A stretch of 8,122 nucleotides of DNA from Ruminococcaceae bacterium UBA3451. GTDB taxonomy: Bacteria > Bacillota > Clostridia > Oscillospirales > Acutalibacteraceae. How positions within the stretch are numbered: the stretch's first letter is position 1; each line of letters opens with the position of its first letter. The position numbers and the translations under genes were made by a program. The DNA lies in NCBI GenBank assembly GCA_002378845.1, contig DFRY01000053.1, positions 49,682 to 57,803 on the forward strand. The letters are read 5' to 3'. Below, one piece after another: positions 1 to 7,374 of the stretch. The notes under the pieces are model-generated. The model did no database searches and was not told the origin of the DNA. It saw only the letters and a list, made by a program, of their open reading frames with translations.

Positions 1-956
1 CGGTATTTTACCAGCAGCTGAGCGTCTGCTTCCGGCAGTCCCCATTCTTCCGTGTAGCGCTGCAGCTTTTTGTCCTGCGGCTCCGGCAGTTTTGCCTTCA
101 TACGTTGAATCAAATCTTCCGAAACATTGATGGTAACAAGGTCTGGCTCACGGAAGTAGCGGTAATCGTTAGCGTCCTCTTTGCCACGCATGCTTTCGGT
201 ACAGTCTTCTTCCTCGTTATAGCGTCGCGTTTCCTGAATGACTGCTTCGCCGCTTTGCACCAGGTCGATTTGGCGGCTGATCTCGTATTCCATTGCTTTT
301 ACCATCAGGGTAAACGAGTTCATATTCTTGATTTCGGTGCGTGTGCCGAGCGTTTCACTGCCTGTTGGCCGTACACTGATATTAACGTCGCAGCGCAGGG
401 AGCCTTCCTGCATTTTGCAGTCGGAAACCCCAATGTACCGCATAATAGTCTGCAATTTTTCCAGGTACTCTTTGGCTTCGTCAATGCTGCGGATGTCCGG
501 TTCCGACACAATTTCAATCAGAGGAACACCGCCGCGGTTATAGTCAACGAAGGTATTGCCGCGCTGGTGAACCAGTTTGCCGGCATCTTCTTCAATATGG
601 ATTCTGGTAATACGGATTTTTCTGCCGTTTGAAAGCTCGACATACCCGTTTTTGCACAGCGGCATGTCGAACTGCGAAATCTGGTATGCCTTCGGCAGGT
701 CGGGGTAAACGTAGTTTTTGCGGTCCATTTTGGAAACGAGGCTGATTTCGCAGTTCGTTGCAAGACCGGCCATAATCGCGTACTCCACAACCTTTTCGTT
801 CAGCTTTGGCAGGGTGCCCGGCAGCCCGATGCAGACGGGGCAGCAGTGCGTGTTCGGCTCGCCGCCGAATTCTGTGGAGCAGGAACAGAAAATTTTTGTG
901 TTGGTGGAAAGTTCAATATGGGTTTCCAGTCCCGACACCAGTTCGTAATTTGTCAT
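1..956 (-). CDS. gatB: Asp-tRNA(Asn)/Glu-tRNA(Gln) amidotransferase subunit B, 3' end outside window
   Basis: GatB is the tRNA-binding kinase subunit of GatCAB. It phosphorylates the side chain of Asp-tRNA(Asn) or Glu-tRNA(Gln) with ATP, so that ammonia from GatA can amidate it. The first 318 residues are present and the frame runs open off the left edge; the family is usually about 475 residues, so the C-terminal helical and YqeY-like tRNA-binding part is missing. Visible family signatures are GLETHIEL (residues 9-16, with the metal-site Glu11 and His13), DRKNYVYPD (78-86), the IHIEEDAGK stretch (119-127) and EGSLRCDVNIS further on. Cysteines 24, 26, 39 and 42 form a CxC...CxxC set like the zinc site of many GatB proteins. 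The ATG overlaps the gatA stop as ATGA (953-956), and a G-rich run in the end of gatA (TGGGGGTAAAGCT) is the only ribosome site, so translation is probably coupled to gatA. The identification is firm. Confidence 0.97.
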   Translation of the reverse strand, partial: MTNYELVSGLETHIELSTNTKIFCSCSTEFGGEPNTHCCPVCIGLPGTLPKLNEKVVEYAIMAGLATNCEISLVSKMDRKNYVYPDLPKAYQISQFDMPLCKNGYVELSNGRKIRITRIHIEEDAGKLVHQRGNTFVDYNRGGVPLIEIVSEPDIRSIDEAKEYLEKLQTIMRYIGVSDCKMQEGSLRCDVNISVRPTGSETLGTRTEIKNMNSFTLMVKAMEYEISRQIDLVQSGEAVIQETRRYNEEEDCTESMRGKEDANDYRYFREPDLVTINVSEDLIQRMKAKLPEPQDKKLQRYTEEWGLPEADAQLLVKY

Positions 957-2416
957 AGCTTTACCCCCATGTCCGCGGCACGGAACGTGGTTTCTCTTGT
1001 CGCCGCTTCGTACTGGTGCGCCGCGTTCAGAATGGTTGCTTCACAGAAACGGTCGCCAATCAACTGCATGCCAATCGGCAGGCCGGAAGCGTCAAAACCG
1101 CAGGGCACCGAAATGCCCGGCAGCCCGGCAATATTTACCGGAACGGTACAAATATCGGTCAGGTACGTTTCTACCGCATCCTGCGCCGTAAAGTTTAAGG
1201 GGAACGCCGTCATCGGTACAGTGGGCGCCAAGACGACATCGCATTTTGTAAAGGCTTCCTGGAAAGCTTTTACTAGCGCGCCGCGCAGGTTCTGCGCTTT
1301 TTTATAATACGCGTCATAATAACCGGCGCTTAACACATATGTGCCCAGAAGAATTCTTCGCTTTACTTCGTCACCAAAGCCTTCGCTGCGTGTTTTGCAC
1401 ACCATTTCATCGCGGTCGGCGTAATGCTCCGCCTGATAGCCGTAACGGATTCCGTCGTACCGGCCGAGGTTGGACGAAGCCTCCGCGCAAGCCAGAATGT
1501 AATAAACGGAAAGGCTGTATTTTAAGGACGGCATATCGAAATAAACAATTTCCGCTCCAAGGGATTCATACACCTTAATCGCATTTTGCATTGCCTCATT
1601 TACGTCACCGCGAATTCCTTCGAAGTATTCTTTGGCAATACCGATTTTCATTCCTTTTATGCTCTTGTTCAGGCTTTCGCTAGCGGGGGCGGAAACCCGG
1701 CCGCGCGAGGTGGAATCCTTTTCGTCATAAAGGGAAATTGCGTCGTAAACCAGTGCCGCGTCTTCCACCGATGTGGTAATCGGCCCGATTTGGTCAAAGC
1801 TGGAAGCGTATGCAATCAACCCGTAACGGGATACCGCACCGTAGGTTGGCTTTAGTCCGACAATTCCGCAGAAGCTGGCCGGCTGACGGATGGAACCGCC
1901 GGTGTCCGAACCTAGCCCAAAAGCGGCAAGGTTACCACAAACCGCAGAAGCAACGCCGCCGGAACTGCCGCCGGCCACACGGGAAAAATCGTGCGGGTTC
2001 AGTGCGCCGCCGAAGCAGGACGTTTCGCAGGAGGAACCCATTGCGAACTCATCCATGTTGGTTTTGCCCAACAGCACCGCGTTTTGGTTTTGCAGAATAT
2101 CCCATACCGTCGCGTTGTAAATCGGAACGTAGCCTTTCAAAATTTTTGAGCAGCAGGTAGTCTCAATGCCTTTTGTGGAAATGTTGTCCTTCAAGGTCAT
2201 CGGGATGCCTTCCAACGGAAGAAGCTGCTCGCCGGAAGTGATTTTCCGGTCAACACGCTTGGCGGTTTCCAGTGCCAGTTCGGCGGTAGGGTTCACGTAA
2301 GCGTTCAGCTTCTTATTGTCACTTTCCATGGCTTTCAAATAGCTTTGTGTCAGTTCCACACAGCTGATTTGCCCGGAAGTCAGTTGTTCCTGTATCTTTT
2401 TAATTTTGCTGTACAT
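953..2416 (-). CDS. gatA: Asp-tRNA(Asn)/Glu-tRNA(Gln) amidotransferase subunit A
   Basis: GatA is the glutaminase subunit of GatCAB. It hydrolyses glutamine and passes ammonia through a tunnel to GatB. The 487-residue protein has normal family length and the amidase-signature Ser-cisSer-Lys triad. Lys76 lies in GIPMTLKDN, cis-Ser151 in AGGSSGG and the nucleophile Ser175 in SDTGGSIRQPAS. These align at a constant three-residue offset with Lys79, Ser154 and Ser178 known for the Staphylococcus aureus enzyme. The start is set by TAGGAGG, which overlaps the gatC stop codon and sits 4 nt before the ATG. The stop is TGA and overlaps the gatB start by 4 nt. The gene is intact and all catalytic residues are present, so if the operon has decayed, the decay is confined to gatC. 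Nine nucleotides separate the gatC stop from the gatA start, and the two genes share the same reading frame. Confidence 0.98.
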   Translation of the reverse strand: MYSKIKKIQEQLTSGQISCVELTQSYLKAMESDNKKLNAYVNPTAELALETAKRVDRKITSGEQLLPLEGIPMTLKDNISTKGIETTCCSKILKGYVPIYNATVWDILQNQNAVLLGKTNMDEFAMGSSCETSCFGGALNPHDFSRVAGGSSGGVASAVCGNLAAFGLGSDTGGSIRQPASFCGIVGLKPTYGAVSRYGLIAYASSFDQIGPITTSVEDAALVYDAISLYDEKDSTSRGRVSAPASESLNKSIKGMKIGIAKEYFEGIRGDVNEAMQNAIKVYESLGAEIVYFDMPSLKYSLSVYYILACAEASSNLGRYDGIRYGYQAEHYADRDEMVCKTRSEGFGDEVKRRILLGTYVLSAGYYDAYYKKAQNLRGALVKAFQEAFTKCDVVLAPTVPMTAFPLNFTAQDAVETYLTDICTVPVNIAGLPGISVPCGFDASGLPIGMQLIGDRFCEATILNAAHQYEAATRETTFRAADMGVKL

Positions 2417-2425
2417 TTCTGCCTC

Positions 2426-2704
2426 CTACGCGCGCTTTTTTACCAGGAAATAGCCGTCTTCCTGGTTTGGGGCGTTTTTCAGGATTTCTTCCTGGTCATA
2501 GGAGGAAAGAACCGTATCCTCCCGAAACGCGTTGGAAAGGTTATTGATATTGTCAAAATCGGTTACGTCGGAGTTGGCGGAATTGATGGTGTCCGCAAAA
2601 CCGATGATTTCACTCATGTCTTTCGTCAGCTGATCCAGCTATTCGGCACTTACCGAAAGCTTTGCCAGCCTTGCGATTTTCAAAATTTCCTCATGGGTTA
2701 CCAT
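2426..2704 (-). pseudogene. gatC: Asp-tRNA(Asn)/Glu-tRNA(Gln) amidotransferase subunit C, frame interrupted by an in-frame TAG at codon 22
   Basis: GatC is a small helical subunit that wraps the GatA-GatB interface and stabilises the complex. Reading from the ATG at 2704 gives MVTHEEILKIARLAKLSVSAE, then TAG, then LDQLTKDMSEIIGFADTIN and on to the family-typical REDTVLSSYDQEEIL and NAPNQEDGYFLVKK. With the stop counted as a residue the protein is 92 residues, normal for GatC, and both halves match the family in one frame. The TAG falls where relatives usually carry Glu or Gln, one base from GAG or CAG. The only later ATG is at 2617 (codon 30). It would give a 63-residue product lacking helix 1, and it has no good ribosome site. 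The natural stop is also TAG. The gene lies 22 bp after aspS and 9 bp before gatA. It is labelled pseudogene because the frame is broken as read, but a base-calling error or amber readthrough is equally possible. Confidence 0.85.
2639..2641 (-). other. In-frame amber codon inside gatC
   Basis: The plus-strand bases CTA are TAG in the gatC frame, in the context GAA TAG CTG. It is the only internal stop in any of the recognised genes of this window. No frame change is needed before or after it, so a single-base substitution accounts for it. The base after the stop is C, a context in which bacterial termination is generally less efficient; that makes readthrough conceivable but does not show it. 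Confidence 0.9.
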
Positions 2705-2710
2705 GGAAAA

Positions 2711-2719
2711 TCCTCCTTT
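2711..2719 (-). promoter_or_regulatory. Strong ribosome binding site of gatC
   Basis: The minus strand reads AAAGGAGGA, with a six-base spacer to the ATG at 2704. This near-perfect Shine-Dalgarno sequence fixes the gatC start at 2704, well upstream of the internal TAG. Ribosomes should therefore still begin at the original start, which argues against a small gene starting at 2617 as the normal product. Confidence 0.85.
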
Positions 2720-2726
2720 CGGCCGA

Positions 2727-4478
2727 TTATTTTCTCAGCTTAATGTGCACTTCACGCAGCTGCTGCTCGGTCACTTCGTTCGGCGCGCCCATCAGCACAT
2801 CCTGTGCGTTGGAGTTCATGGGGAATGCAATGACTTCGCGAATGTTTTCTTCGCCGGTCAGCAGCATAATCATGCGGTCAACGCCCGGTGCCATGCCGGC
2901 ATGCGGCGGAGCGCCGTATTTGAACGCGTTGTACAGGGAAGTGAACTTCGTTTGAATGTCCTCTTCGGTGTATCCGGCAATTTCAAACGCTTTTACCATA
3001 ATGGCATTGTCGTGGTTGCGGACCGCGCCGGAGGAAAGCTCCACGCCGTTGCAAACAATGTCGTACTGGTACGCCAGAATGTCTTCCGGCTTTTTATTCA
3101 GAAGTGCGTCCATTCCGCCCTGCGGCATGGAGAACGGGTTATGTGTGAAAATATAGTTGCCGGTTTCCTCGTCGATTTCATACATGGGGAAGTCAACGAT
3201 AAAGCACATCTTATAGGAATTCTCGTCAATCAGGTTCAATCTTTTGCCAAGCTCTGTACGGATTTGGCCGGCAAGCTTCGGCGCGTTTTCCTTGTCATCC
3301 GCAATAAAGAAGATGACGGTGCCCGGCTGCAAGTTTGCGCGGCGGGTCAGCTCGTCCCGTTTGTCGTCCGGAAGGTATTTGTTAATGGGGCCTTTGTACT
3401 CTCCGGTTTCGGTTACGCTGATGTACCCCAGACCCTTCATGCCGATTTGCTCCGCAAACTTAAGCATGTTTTCAAAAAAGCTTTTCGGCTGGTTTGCACA
3501 GTTCGGCGCGGTAATGGAACGAATCACTTTATTTTTGAATGGGGCAAACGTGGTGTTATCAAAAATATCGGTAATATCGATAATTTCAAGCGGATTGCGA
3601 AGGTCCGGCTTATCCGTGCCGTATTTCAGCATGGATTCCGCAAACGGAATGCGGATAAACGGCGCTTTTGATACCTCTTTGTCCGAAAATTTCGCGAAGG
3701 TTTCGCTCAGTACTTCTTCGGCCACGGAAAAAACGTCTTCCTGTGTGGCGAACGCCATTTCAAAATCGAGCTGATAAAATTCGCCCGGGGATCGGTCGGC
3801 ACGTGCGTCTTCATCACGGAAGCACGGCGCAATCTGGAAGTAACGGTCAAAGCCCGAAACCATCAGCAGCTGTTTGAACTGCTGCGGCGCCTGCGGCAGG
3901 GCATAGAATTTGCCTGCGTGCTTGCGGCTCGGAATCAGGTAGTCGCGCGCGCCCTCCGGGGAGGATGCGGAAAGAATCGGGGTTTGAATTTCGAGAAAAT
4001 CCATTTCCGTCATCTTCTGGCGCAGAAAAGAGATAATCTGCGAGCGCAGTACGATTTTATCATGTACCTTCGGGTTGCGCAGGTCAAGGTAACGGTATTT
4101 CAGGCGTACTTCCTCTTTGGTATCTTTGGAGGAATCGATTTCGAACGGCAGATTGGAAAGAGCGGTGCCCAAAACAGTCAGGTCGGTCACTTTCACTTCT
4201 ACCGTGCCGGTATTTATTTTGGGATTAATGGTATCTTCGTCGCGCAGCACAACATTACCGGAAGCGGTAACAGTGCATTCTTTTGTGACATTGGTAAGCA
4301 GATTATTATCGTTTACAACGATCTGAACGACGCCGTAATGGTCGCGCAGGTCAATAAACTTTACGCCGCCGTGGTCGCGGATATTTTCGACCCAACCCGC
4401 TACACGTACTGCTTTGCCGATCTCATTTTCGCTGACTTCGCCGCACAAATGCGTGCGGTATTGGTTGACACAAATCAT
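2727..4478 (-). CDS. aspS: Aspartate--tRNA ligase, bacterial type, possibly non-discriminating
   Basis: This class IIb synthetase charges tRNA(Asp) with aspartate using ATP in the cytosol. If it is non-discriminating it also makes Asp-tRNA(Asn) for GatCAB. The 583 residues are full length for a bacterial AspRS. An OB-fold anticodon-binding domain covers about 1-105 and includes GWVENIRDHGG. The catalytic core follows, with the flipping-loop region QAPQQFKQ near 196-203 and motif 2 FRDEDARADRSPGEFYQLD (220-238). A GAD-type insertion lies at roughly 280-420. Motif 3 is GMAPGVDRMIMLL (528-540), with the ATP-contacting Arg535. His36 matches the position held by His in non-discriminating and Leu in discriminating enzymes; the second known determinant is Asp82 here, neither the usual Gly nor Lys, so specificity stays open. 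The start follows AAGGG by 4 nt. It is the first gene of the operon with gatC, gatA and gatB, 22 bp ahead of gatC. Confidence 0.97.
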   Translation of the reverse strand: MICVNQYRTHLCGEVSENEIGKAVRVAGWVENIRDHGGVKFIDLRDHYGVVQIVVNDNNLLTNVTKECTVTASGNVVLRDEDTINPKINTGTVEVKVTDLTVLGTALSNLPFEIDSSKDTKEEVRLKYRYLDLRNPKVHDKIVLRSQIISFLRQKMTEMDFLEIQTPILSASSPEGARDYLIPSRKHAGKFYALPQAPQQFKQLLMVSGFDRYFQIAPCFRDEDARADRSPGEFYQLDFEMAFATQEDVFSVAEEVLSETFAKFSDKEVSKAPFIRIPFAESMLKYGTDKPDLRNPLEIIDITDIFDNTTFAPFKNKVIRSITAPNCANQPKSFFENMLKFAEQIGMKGLGYISVTETGEYKGPINKYLPDDKRDELTRRANLQPGTVIFFIADDKENAPKLAGQIRTELGKRLNLIDENSYKMCFIVDFPMYEIDEETGNYIFTHNPFSMPQGGMDALLNKKPEDILAYQYDIVCNGVELSSGAVRNHDNAIMVKAFEIAGYTEEDIQTKFTSLYNAFKYGAPPHAGMAPGVDRMIMLLTGEENIREVIAFPMNSNAQDVLMGAPNEVTEQQLREVHIKLRK

Positions 4479-4522
4479 TTTCCCTTAATCCCCTTTTAAA
4501 CGCTTTCTTTTTATAAAGTATA

Positions 4523-4551
4523 ATTATACCATAAACTGCATAACGCTTCAA
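4523..4551 (-). promoter_or_regulatory. Sigma-A-type promoter of the aspS-gatCAB operon
   Basis: On the minus strand a TTGAAG -35 box (4546-4551) is followed after exactly 17 bp by a consensus TATAAT -10 box (4523-4528). A TGG just before it gives an extended -10 (TGnTATAAT). The predicted transcript starts near 4516, leaving a leader of about 38 nt, too short for a T-box riboswitch. The rest of the 168-bp spacer (4479-4646) between pepT and aspS holds no gene and no clear intrinsic terminator; a weak AT-rich GATAA/TTATC hairpin near 4590-4605 has no U-tract. Some readthrough from pepT into aspS is therefore possible. Confidence 0.85.
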
Positions 4552-4646
4552 CAAAAACCACAACAGAGCGGAAGAAGAAGCGATTCGATGATAATTGACT
4601 TTATCACTTTACTATATCATATTCCTACAAAAAATGCGAGACAAAA

Positions 4647-5864
4647 TCATTGAACCTTCACGATATTTAGAATTACTTCCACCATGCTGTCCATGGACTG
4701 TACCGGAATATATTCAAATCTGCCATGAAAGTTGTGGCCGCCGGTGGAAAGATTGGGGCAGGGAAGCCCCATAAATGACAGGCGCGCGCCGTCCGTACCA
4801 CCGCGGATTGCAACGATTTCCGGTTCAACGCCTGATTCGGTCATCGCCTTTTTCGCACGGTCAATCAGGAACAGGTGCGGTTCGATTTTTTCCTTCATGT
4901 TAAAGTAAGAATCGCGCAGCTGCAGTACGAACGTGTTTTCCCCGTATTTCTCATTCAGATAATTAGCAGCCTTTTCGAAACGTGCCTTCTTTTCGCTGAA
5001 TTTGGCCATGTCGTGGTCGCGGATGATATAGCGCATGACGGTTTTTTCTTCGTCACCTTCCATACGGGAAAGGTGATGGAAGCCCTCGTATCCTTCGGTG
5101 TGTGCCGGGATTTCAAATTCCGGAAGCATGGAGTTAAACTCTATGCCTAAAAGCAGTGCGTTTTTCATCTTGTTTTTCGCGTCGCCGGGGTGAATGTTTA
5201 CCCCGTTTACGGTGACCATAGCGGAAGCCGCGTTAAAGTTTTCGTATTCAATCTCGCCCAGCTTGCCGCCGTCTACGGTATAGGCAAATTCCGCGCCAAA
5301 ATGTTCCACGTCAAAGAGGTCTGCACCGCGCCCGATTTCTTCATCAGGAGTAAAGGCGACCGGAATTTTGCCGTGCTTAACGTTATTTTCGTTCAAAGCC
5401 TCAATTGCGGTCAGAATTTCCGCAATACCGGCCTTATCGTCCGAACCAAGCAGTGTGGTGCCGTCGGTTACGATAAGGTCTTTTCCTTTGTAGTCGGCAA
5501 GGCTGCCAAACTGAACCGGGCTCATTACAATAGTTTTCTCTTTGTTCAGCAGAATGTCGCCGCCGTCGTATTGGGCGACAATCCGCGGTTTAATATTCGC
5601 GCCGCTTGCGGAAGAACTGGTGTCCATGTGGGCAATCAGGCCGATGACCGGAATTTTGTCGTCGCAGTTTGCGGGCAGTGTGCCGTACACATAGCCGTGC
5701 TCGTCCATGTGCGCGTCGGAAAGGCCAAGCCCCTTCATTTCCTCAACCAGCGCCTGCGCCAGAATTTTCTGTTTTTCCGTGCTGGGGCAAACAGTTTCGT
5801 CCGCCGCGTCGTCAGATGTGGTATCAAAAGTAACGTATTTCAAAAGTCTTTCATAAGCTCTCAT
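4647..5864 (-). CDS. pepT: Peptidase T (tripeptide aminopeptidase), M20 family
   Basis: PepT is a cytosolic dizinc aminopeptidase that removes the N-terminal residue from tripeptides, the last stage of peptide use and protein turnover. The 405-residue length is normal for the family. The M20 metal and catalytic residues are visible: His79 and Asp81 in AHMDTS, Asp142 in LGSDDKAG, the general base Glu175 with Glu176 in TPDEEIGRG, Asp198 in YTVDGG, and His380 in GGHNFHGR. RGGTDGARLS (354-363) is also typical of PepT and separates it from other M20 peptidases. The lid (dimerisation) domain lies at about 205-320, between the two catalytic halves. The start at 5864 follows AGAGG by 8 nt. The gene has its own promoter candidate at 5908-5936 and appears to be a single-gene unit, unrelated in function to the tRNA genes downstream. 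The stop is TGA. Confidence 0.97.
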   Translation of the reverse strand: MRAYERLLKYVTFDTTSDDAADETVCPSTEKQKILAQALVEEMKGLGLSDAHMDEHGYVYGTLPANCDDKIPVIGLIAHMDTSSSASGANIKPRIVAQYDGGDILLNKEKTIVMSPVQFGSLADYKGKDLIVTDGTTLLGSDDKAGIAEILTAIEALNENNVKHGKIPVAFTPDEEIGRGADLFDVEHFGAEFAYTVDGGKLGEIEYENFNAASAMVTVNGVNIHPGDAKNKMKNALLLGIEFNSMLPEFEIPAHTEGYEGFHHLSRMEGDEEKTVMRYIIRDHDMAKFSEKKARFEKAANYLNEKYGENTFVLQLRDSYFNMKEKIEPHLFLIDRAKKAMTESGVEPEIVAIRGGTDGARLSFMGLPCPNLSTGGHNFHGRFEYIPVQSMDSMVEVILNIVKVQ

Positions 5865-5907
5865 AAGTGAAACCTCTTTTCCTTATTAAAAATAAAGCAT
5901 AAACATT

Positions 5908-5936
5908 ATTTTACTACTTTAAATGGGAAATAACAA
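5908..5936 (-). promoter_or_regulatory. Probable sigma-A-type promoter of pepT
   Basis: The minus strand has TTGTTA (5931-5936) and TAAAAT (5908-5913) separated by 17 bp, with the predicted transcript start near 5901, about 36 nt before the pepT ATG. It lies in the 109-bp spacer after the MocR-type regulator gene. The -10 and -35 are each one or two bases from consensus. No intrinsic terminator is clear between the regulator and this promoter. Confidence 0.6.
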
Positions 5937-5973
5937 CAGACAGCTTGCGATTTATTCCGGCCGAACGGCTCTG

Positions 5974-7362
5974 TTAAACAAGCTGCCAGGCGTCTTTCAG
6001 GCAGTGCACCGCCGGCTCAATGTCTTCCGGCGGAATTCCGGCAAAACCAAGCATGACTTTCGGTGCGCCGGTGCTTTCCGTCGGCATAATTCGAACGCCA
6101 TTTTGCGCCGCGAGAGCGCACAGCTCGGCACTGGTTTTTTCTGTGCCCTTCGTGTGTACCGTAAGAATCAGGGACAAAAGAGTTTCCTGCAGCGTCAGGC
6201 TTACCGTGCCGCCGAATGCCGCTTTCAGCGCTTCTGTCAGGGCTGTGCTTTTTGCGTCGTACAGTTTTCGCAGCCTGCGAAGATGCCGTTCCAGCTGACC
6301 CTCGGTCACGTAACGGCTCAATGCCAGTTGTTCAACCTTGGAGGCCGTCTGGTTGTACCGCCTTGCCCGGGGACGGTAACGCTCCAAAAGCACAGGGGGC
6401 AGTACCATGTAACCAATGCGTACCGAGGGCAGCAATAGCTTGGAAAACGACCCGAGGTACACCACGTTTTCGCCGCGCCCCATTCCCTGCATTGCGGGAA
6501 TGGGGCGCGCGTTATAACGCAGTTCGCCGTTATAATCGTCTTCAATCAGAATGCCCCCGGTTTCACGCGCCCATTCCAAAAGCTCGAACCGTCGGCTCAT
6601 GGGAATGCTTGCCCCGGTTTGTACCCGGTTGGACGGGCTGACAAACACCAGCTTTGCGCCACTGGCACGCAGCGCGTCCATTTGAATTCCATTTTCATCC
6701 ACCGGAAGGCGAAGCACCTCCATTTTATAGTCGGAAAATATCTGTTCCGCCTGCAAAAAGCCGGGCTCCTCCAACGCGACGCGCTGATCCATGCCGTTCA
6801 GCAGTCCACATAGAATGGACAGCAGCGGTTGGGTTCCCGCGCCGACCACAATCTGTTCCGGTGCGGCAACAACGCCTCTTACCCCGTAACTGTAAGCGGC
6901 AAGTGCTTCCCGCAGCTCCGGTTCCCCCTGCGGGGTACCGTAAGAAGCAATTACATCCTGCCGGTTAAGTACATCGCGAATATGCCGACGCCATATTTTA
7001 ATATCGATGTTTTCGCTGTCTACACAGTCACTGCCAAAATTGTAGCGAATCGGAGCAATCGCTGCCGATTTCAATCCGGCCAAAAGCGGTTTTTGCCGTT
7101 CGGAACCGCTTTTGAGCGCCGCGAGAACGAAATATCCCCGCTGCGGGCGCGCCGCAACGTAGCCCTCCACGCAAAGCTGCTGGTAAGCGGCTTCCACTGT
7201 GGTGCAGCTTAGGTTCAGGTCATTGGAAAGCTTGCGGATAGACGGCAGTTTGTCGCCTTTTGCCAGGTGCCCTTCCTCAATTGCGGACTTAACCGCAAGG
7301 TAAAGCTGCTGGTAGAGGGGAATATGAGACTTAAAATCCAGTAAAATATAATCGTATGTCAT
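5974..7362 (-). CDS. MocR/GabR/PdxR-type PLP-dependent transcriptional regulator
   Basis: This is a fusion of a GntR-type winged helix (about 12-80; helix-turn-helix at 38-60, from KLPSIRKLSNDL to VEAAYQQL, then the wing RPQRGYFVL) with a fold-type I aminotransferase-like domain (about 105-462). PLP-site features are present: GTPQGEPELR (142-151), VGAGTQ (173-178), SPSN (242-245), IEDDYNGE with Asp276 and Tyr277 (273-280), and the PLP-lysine motif SFSK with Lys308, followed by RIGYM. The 462-residue length is normal. Such proteins sense PLP, sometimes with an amine ligand, and usually act as repressor or activator of a divergent gene while controlling themselves. Here that neighbour is an S-component-like membrane protein, so a PdxR-like role in vitamin B6 uptake is the favoured inference. 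The start follows GAGG by 5 nt. The usual PSHQ of the family reads PSNR here. The exact ligand cannot be told from sequence. Confidence 0.9.
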   Translation of the reverse strand: MTYDYILLDFKSHIPLYQQLYLAVKSAIEEGHLAKGDKLPSIRKLSNDLNLSCTTVEAAYQQLCVEGYVAARPQRGYFVLAALKSGSERQKPLLAGLKSAAIAPIRYNFGSDCVDSENIDIKIWRRHIRDVLNRQDVIASYGTPQGEPELREALAAYSYGVRGVVAAPEQIVVGAGTQPLLSILCGLLNGMDQRVALEEPGFLQAEQIFSDYKMEVLRLPVDENGIQMDALRASGAKLVFVSPSNRVQTGASIPMSRRFELLEWARETGGILIEDDYNGELRYNARPIPAMQGMGRGENVVYLGSFSKLLLPSVRIGYMVLPPVLLERYRPRARRYNQTASKVEQLALSRYVTEGQLERHLRRLRKLYDAKSTALTEALKAAFGGTVSLTLQETLLSLILTVHTKGTEKTSAELCALAAQNGVRIMPTESTGAPKVMLGFAGIPPEDIEPAVHCLKDAWQLV

Positions 7363-7374
7363 AAATACCTCGAT

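Noticed and set aside
105..632. 175-codon plus-strand open frame opposite gatB
   Set aside because: The minus strand here encodes conserved GatB throughout; the plus frame is a shadow.
2426..2617. A separate 63-residue gene starting at the ATG at 2617
   Set aside because: It is the C-terminal two thirds of GatC in the same frame as the N-terminal part, and its ATG lacks a good ribosome site while the upstream start at 2704 has a strong one.
2426..2704. Programmed frameshift or intron in gatC
   Set aside because: The conserved sequence continues in the same frame on both sides of the TAG with no inserted bases, so only one codon is affected.
2703..3671. 322-codon plus-strand open frame opposite aspS
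   Set aside because: It lies wholly antisense to a firmly identified aspS, has no recognisable domain and looks like a codon-bias shadow.
4479..4646. T-box riboswitch or intrinsic terminator before aspS
   Set aside because: The predicted leader is only about 38 nt, and no GC-rich hairpin with a U-tract or T-box sequence is visible.
5190..5870. 226-codon plus-strand open frame opposite pepT
   Set aside because: It is antisense to intact pepT, has no family resemblance and no convincing translation signals.
5948..5975. Intrinsic terminator after the MocR-type gene (GCCG/CGGC palindrome)
   Set aside because: The stem is only four base pairs with a two-base loop, and no run of T follows on the minus strand.
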